The notes under the pieces were generated by a model. It did no database searches. It saw only the letters and a list, made by a program, of their open reading frames with translations, and was not told where the DNA came from. A program made the translations under genes and the position numbers. 7,152 nucleotides of DNA from Proteobacteria bacterium UBA1847 (lineage in GTDB: Bacteria > Pseudomonadota > Gammaproteobacteria > Steroidobacterales > Woeseiaceae): assembly GCA_002338605.1 (NCBI GenBank), contig DDIP01000243.1:1-7152 (forward strand). The letters run 5' to 3'. Position 1 is the stretch's first letter, and every line of letters starts with the position of its first letter. This document shows positions 7,055 to 7,152 of the stretch, piece after piece.

Positions 7055-7152
7055 ATGCTCGAATTTGGCGGCGTTATCCTTGGAATCCTGTTACTGCTGG
7101 GCGGCGGAACCCTCGTCGTACGCGGTGCGTCCGAGATTGCAGAGAGGCTCCC
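7055..7152 (+). CDS. CaCA-family sodium/calcium antiporter, N-terminus only (3'-truncated by window)
   Basis: Thirty-two codons plus two bases run from ATG 7055 to the right edge without a stop. The peptide begins MLEFGGVILGILLLLGGG, followed by TLVVRGASEIAERL. A first membrane helix with a glycine-rich end, leading into (L/V)VRGAS.(L/I)A.RL, is characteristic of the YrbG-like K+-dependent or -independent Na+/Ca2+ exchangers of the CaCA superfamily. These are inner-membrane proteins that exchange cytoplasmic Ca2+ for Na+ or H+. TAGG at 7043-7046, eight bases before the ATG, is a weak ribosome site. The catalytic alpha repeats (GTSxPE type) would lie just outside the window, so the family call rests on this short N-terminus. 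Confidence 0.8.
   Translation, partial: MLEFGGVILGILLLLGGGTLVVRGASEIAERL

Noticed and set aside
1..7152. CRISPR arrays, insertion sequences, tRNA genes or toxin-antitoxin modules
   Set aside because: No direct repeats with spacers, terminal inverted repeats, transposase motifs or tRNA-like folds were seen; nearly all bases are accounted for by envelope genes.

Overview
The window looks like chromosomal envelope-biogenesis DNA from a Gram-negative proteobacterium, most likely a gammaproteobacterium. It is moderately GC-rich, carries a TamA-TamB pair, and has YdbH/YdbL-family proteins of the type known from Escherichia coli. Nothing in it points to a mobile element, phage, CRISPR array, tRNA or rRNA, and coding density is very high. 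The species cannot be named from this stretch.

Layout. Bases 1-911 (+) are the C-terminal barrel of a truncated TamA-like outer-membrane protein. Bases 911-4243 (+) are a complete TamB (1110 aa) whose ATG overlaps the tamA stop. A compact hairpin with a T-rich tail lies between two convergent stop codons (4241-4272). Bases 4261-4863 (-) encode a 200-aa lipoprotein. Its N-terminus resembles the YnbE lipoprotein strand and its C-terminus is a YdbL (DUF1318) domain. Bases 4904-6994 (-) encode a short (696 aa) YdbH-family, AsmA-like protein, which would be transcribed first in a ydbH-ydbL operon. A 60-bp divergent intergenic region (6995-7054) separates it from the first 32 codons of a CaCA-type sodium/calcium antiporter (7055 to the window end, +).

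How it fits together. TamB and YdbH are two of the three AsmA-like proteins (TamB, YhdP, YdbH) that, in E. coli, are partly redundant in moving phospholipid from inner to outer membrane. TamB works with the outer-membrane barrel TamA. YdbH works with the outer-membrane lipoprotein YnbE and is modulated by periplasmic YdbL. Here both bridge systems sit tail to tail in one 7-kb stretch, and no separate ynbE is present: its role appears to have been fused onto ydbL. The locus therefore reads as a lipid-trafficking cluster with a minimised two-gene YdbH system. The family assignments are recognised from sequence; the fused function is inference.
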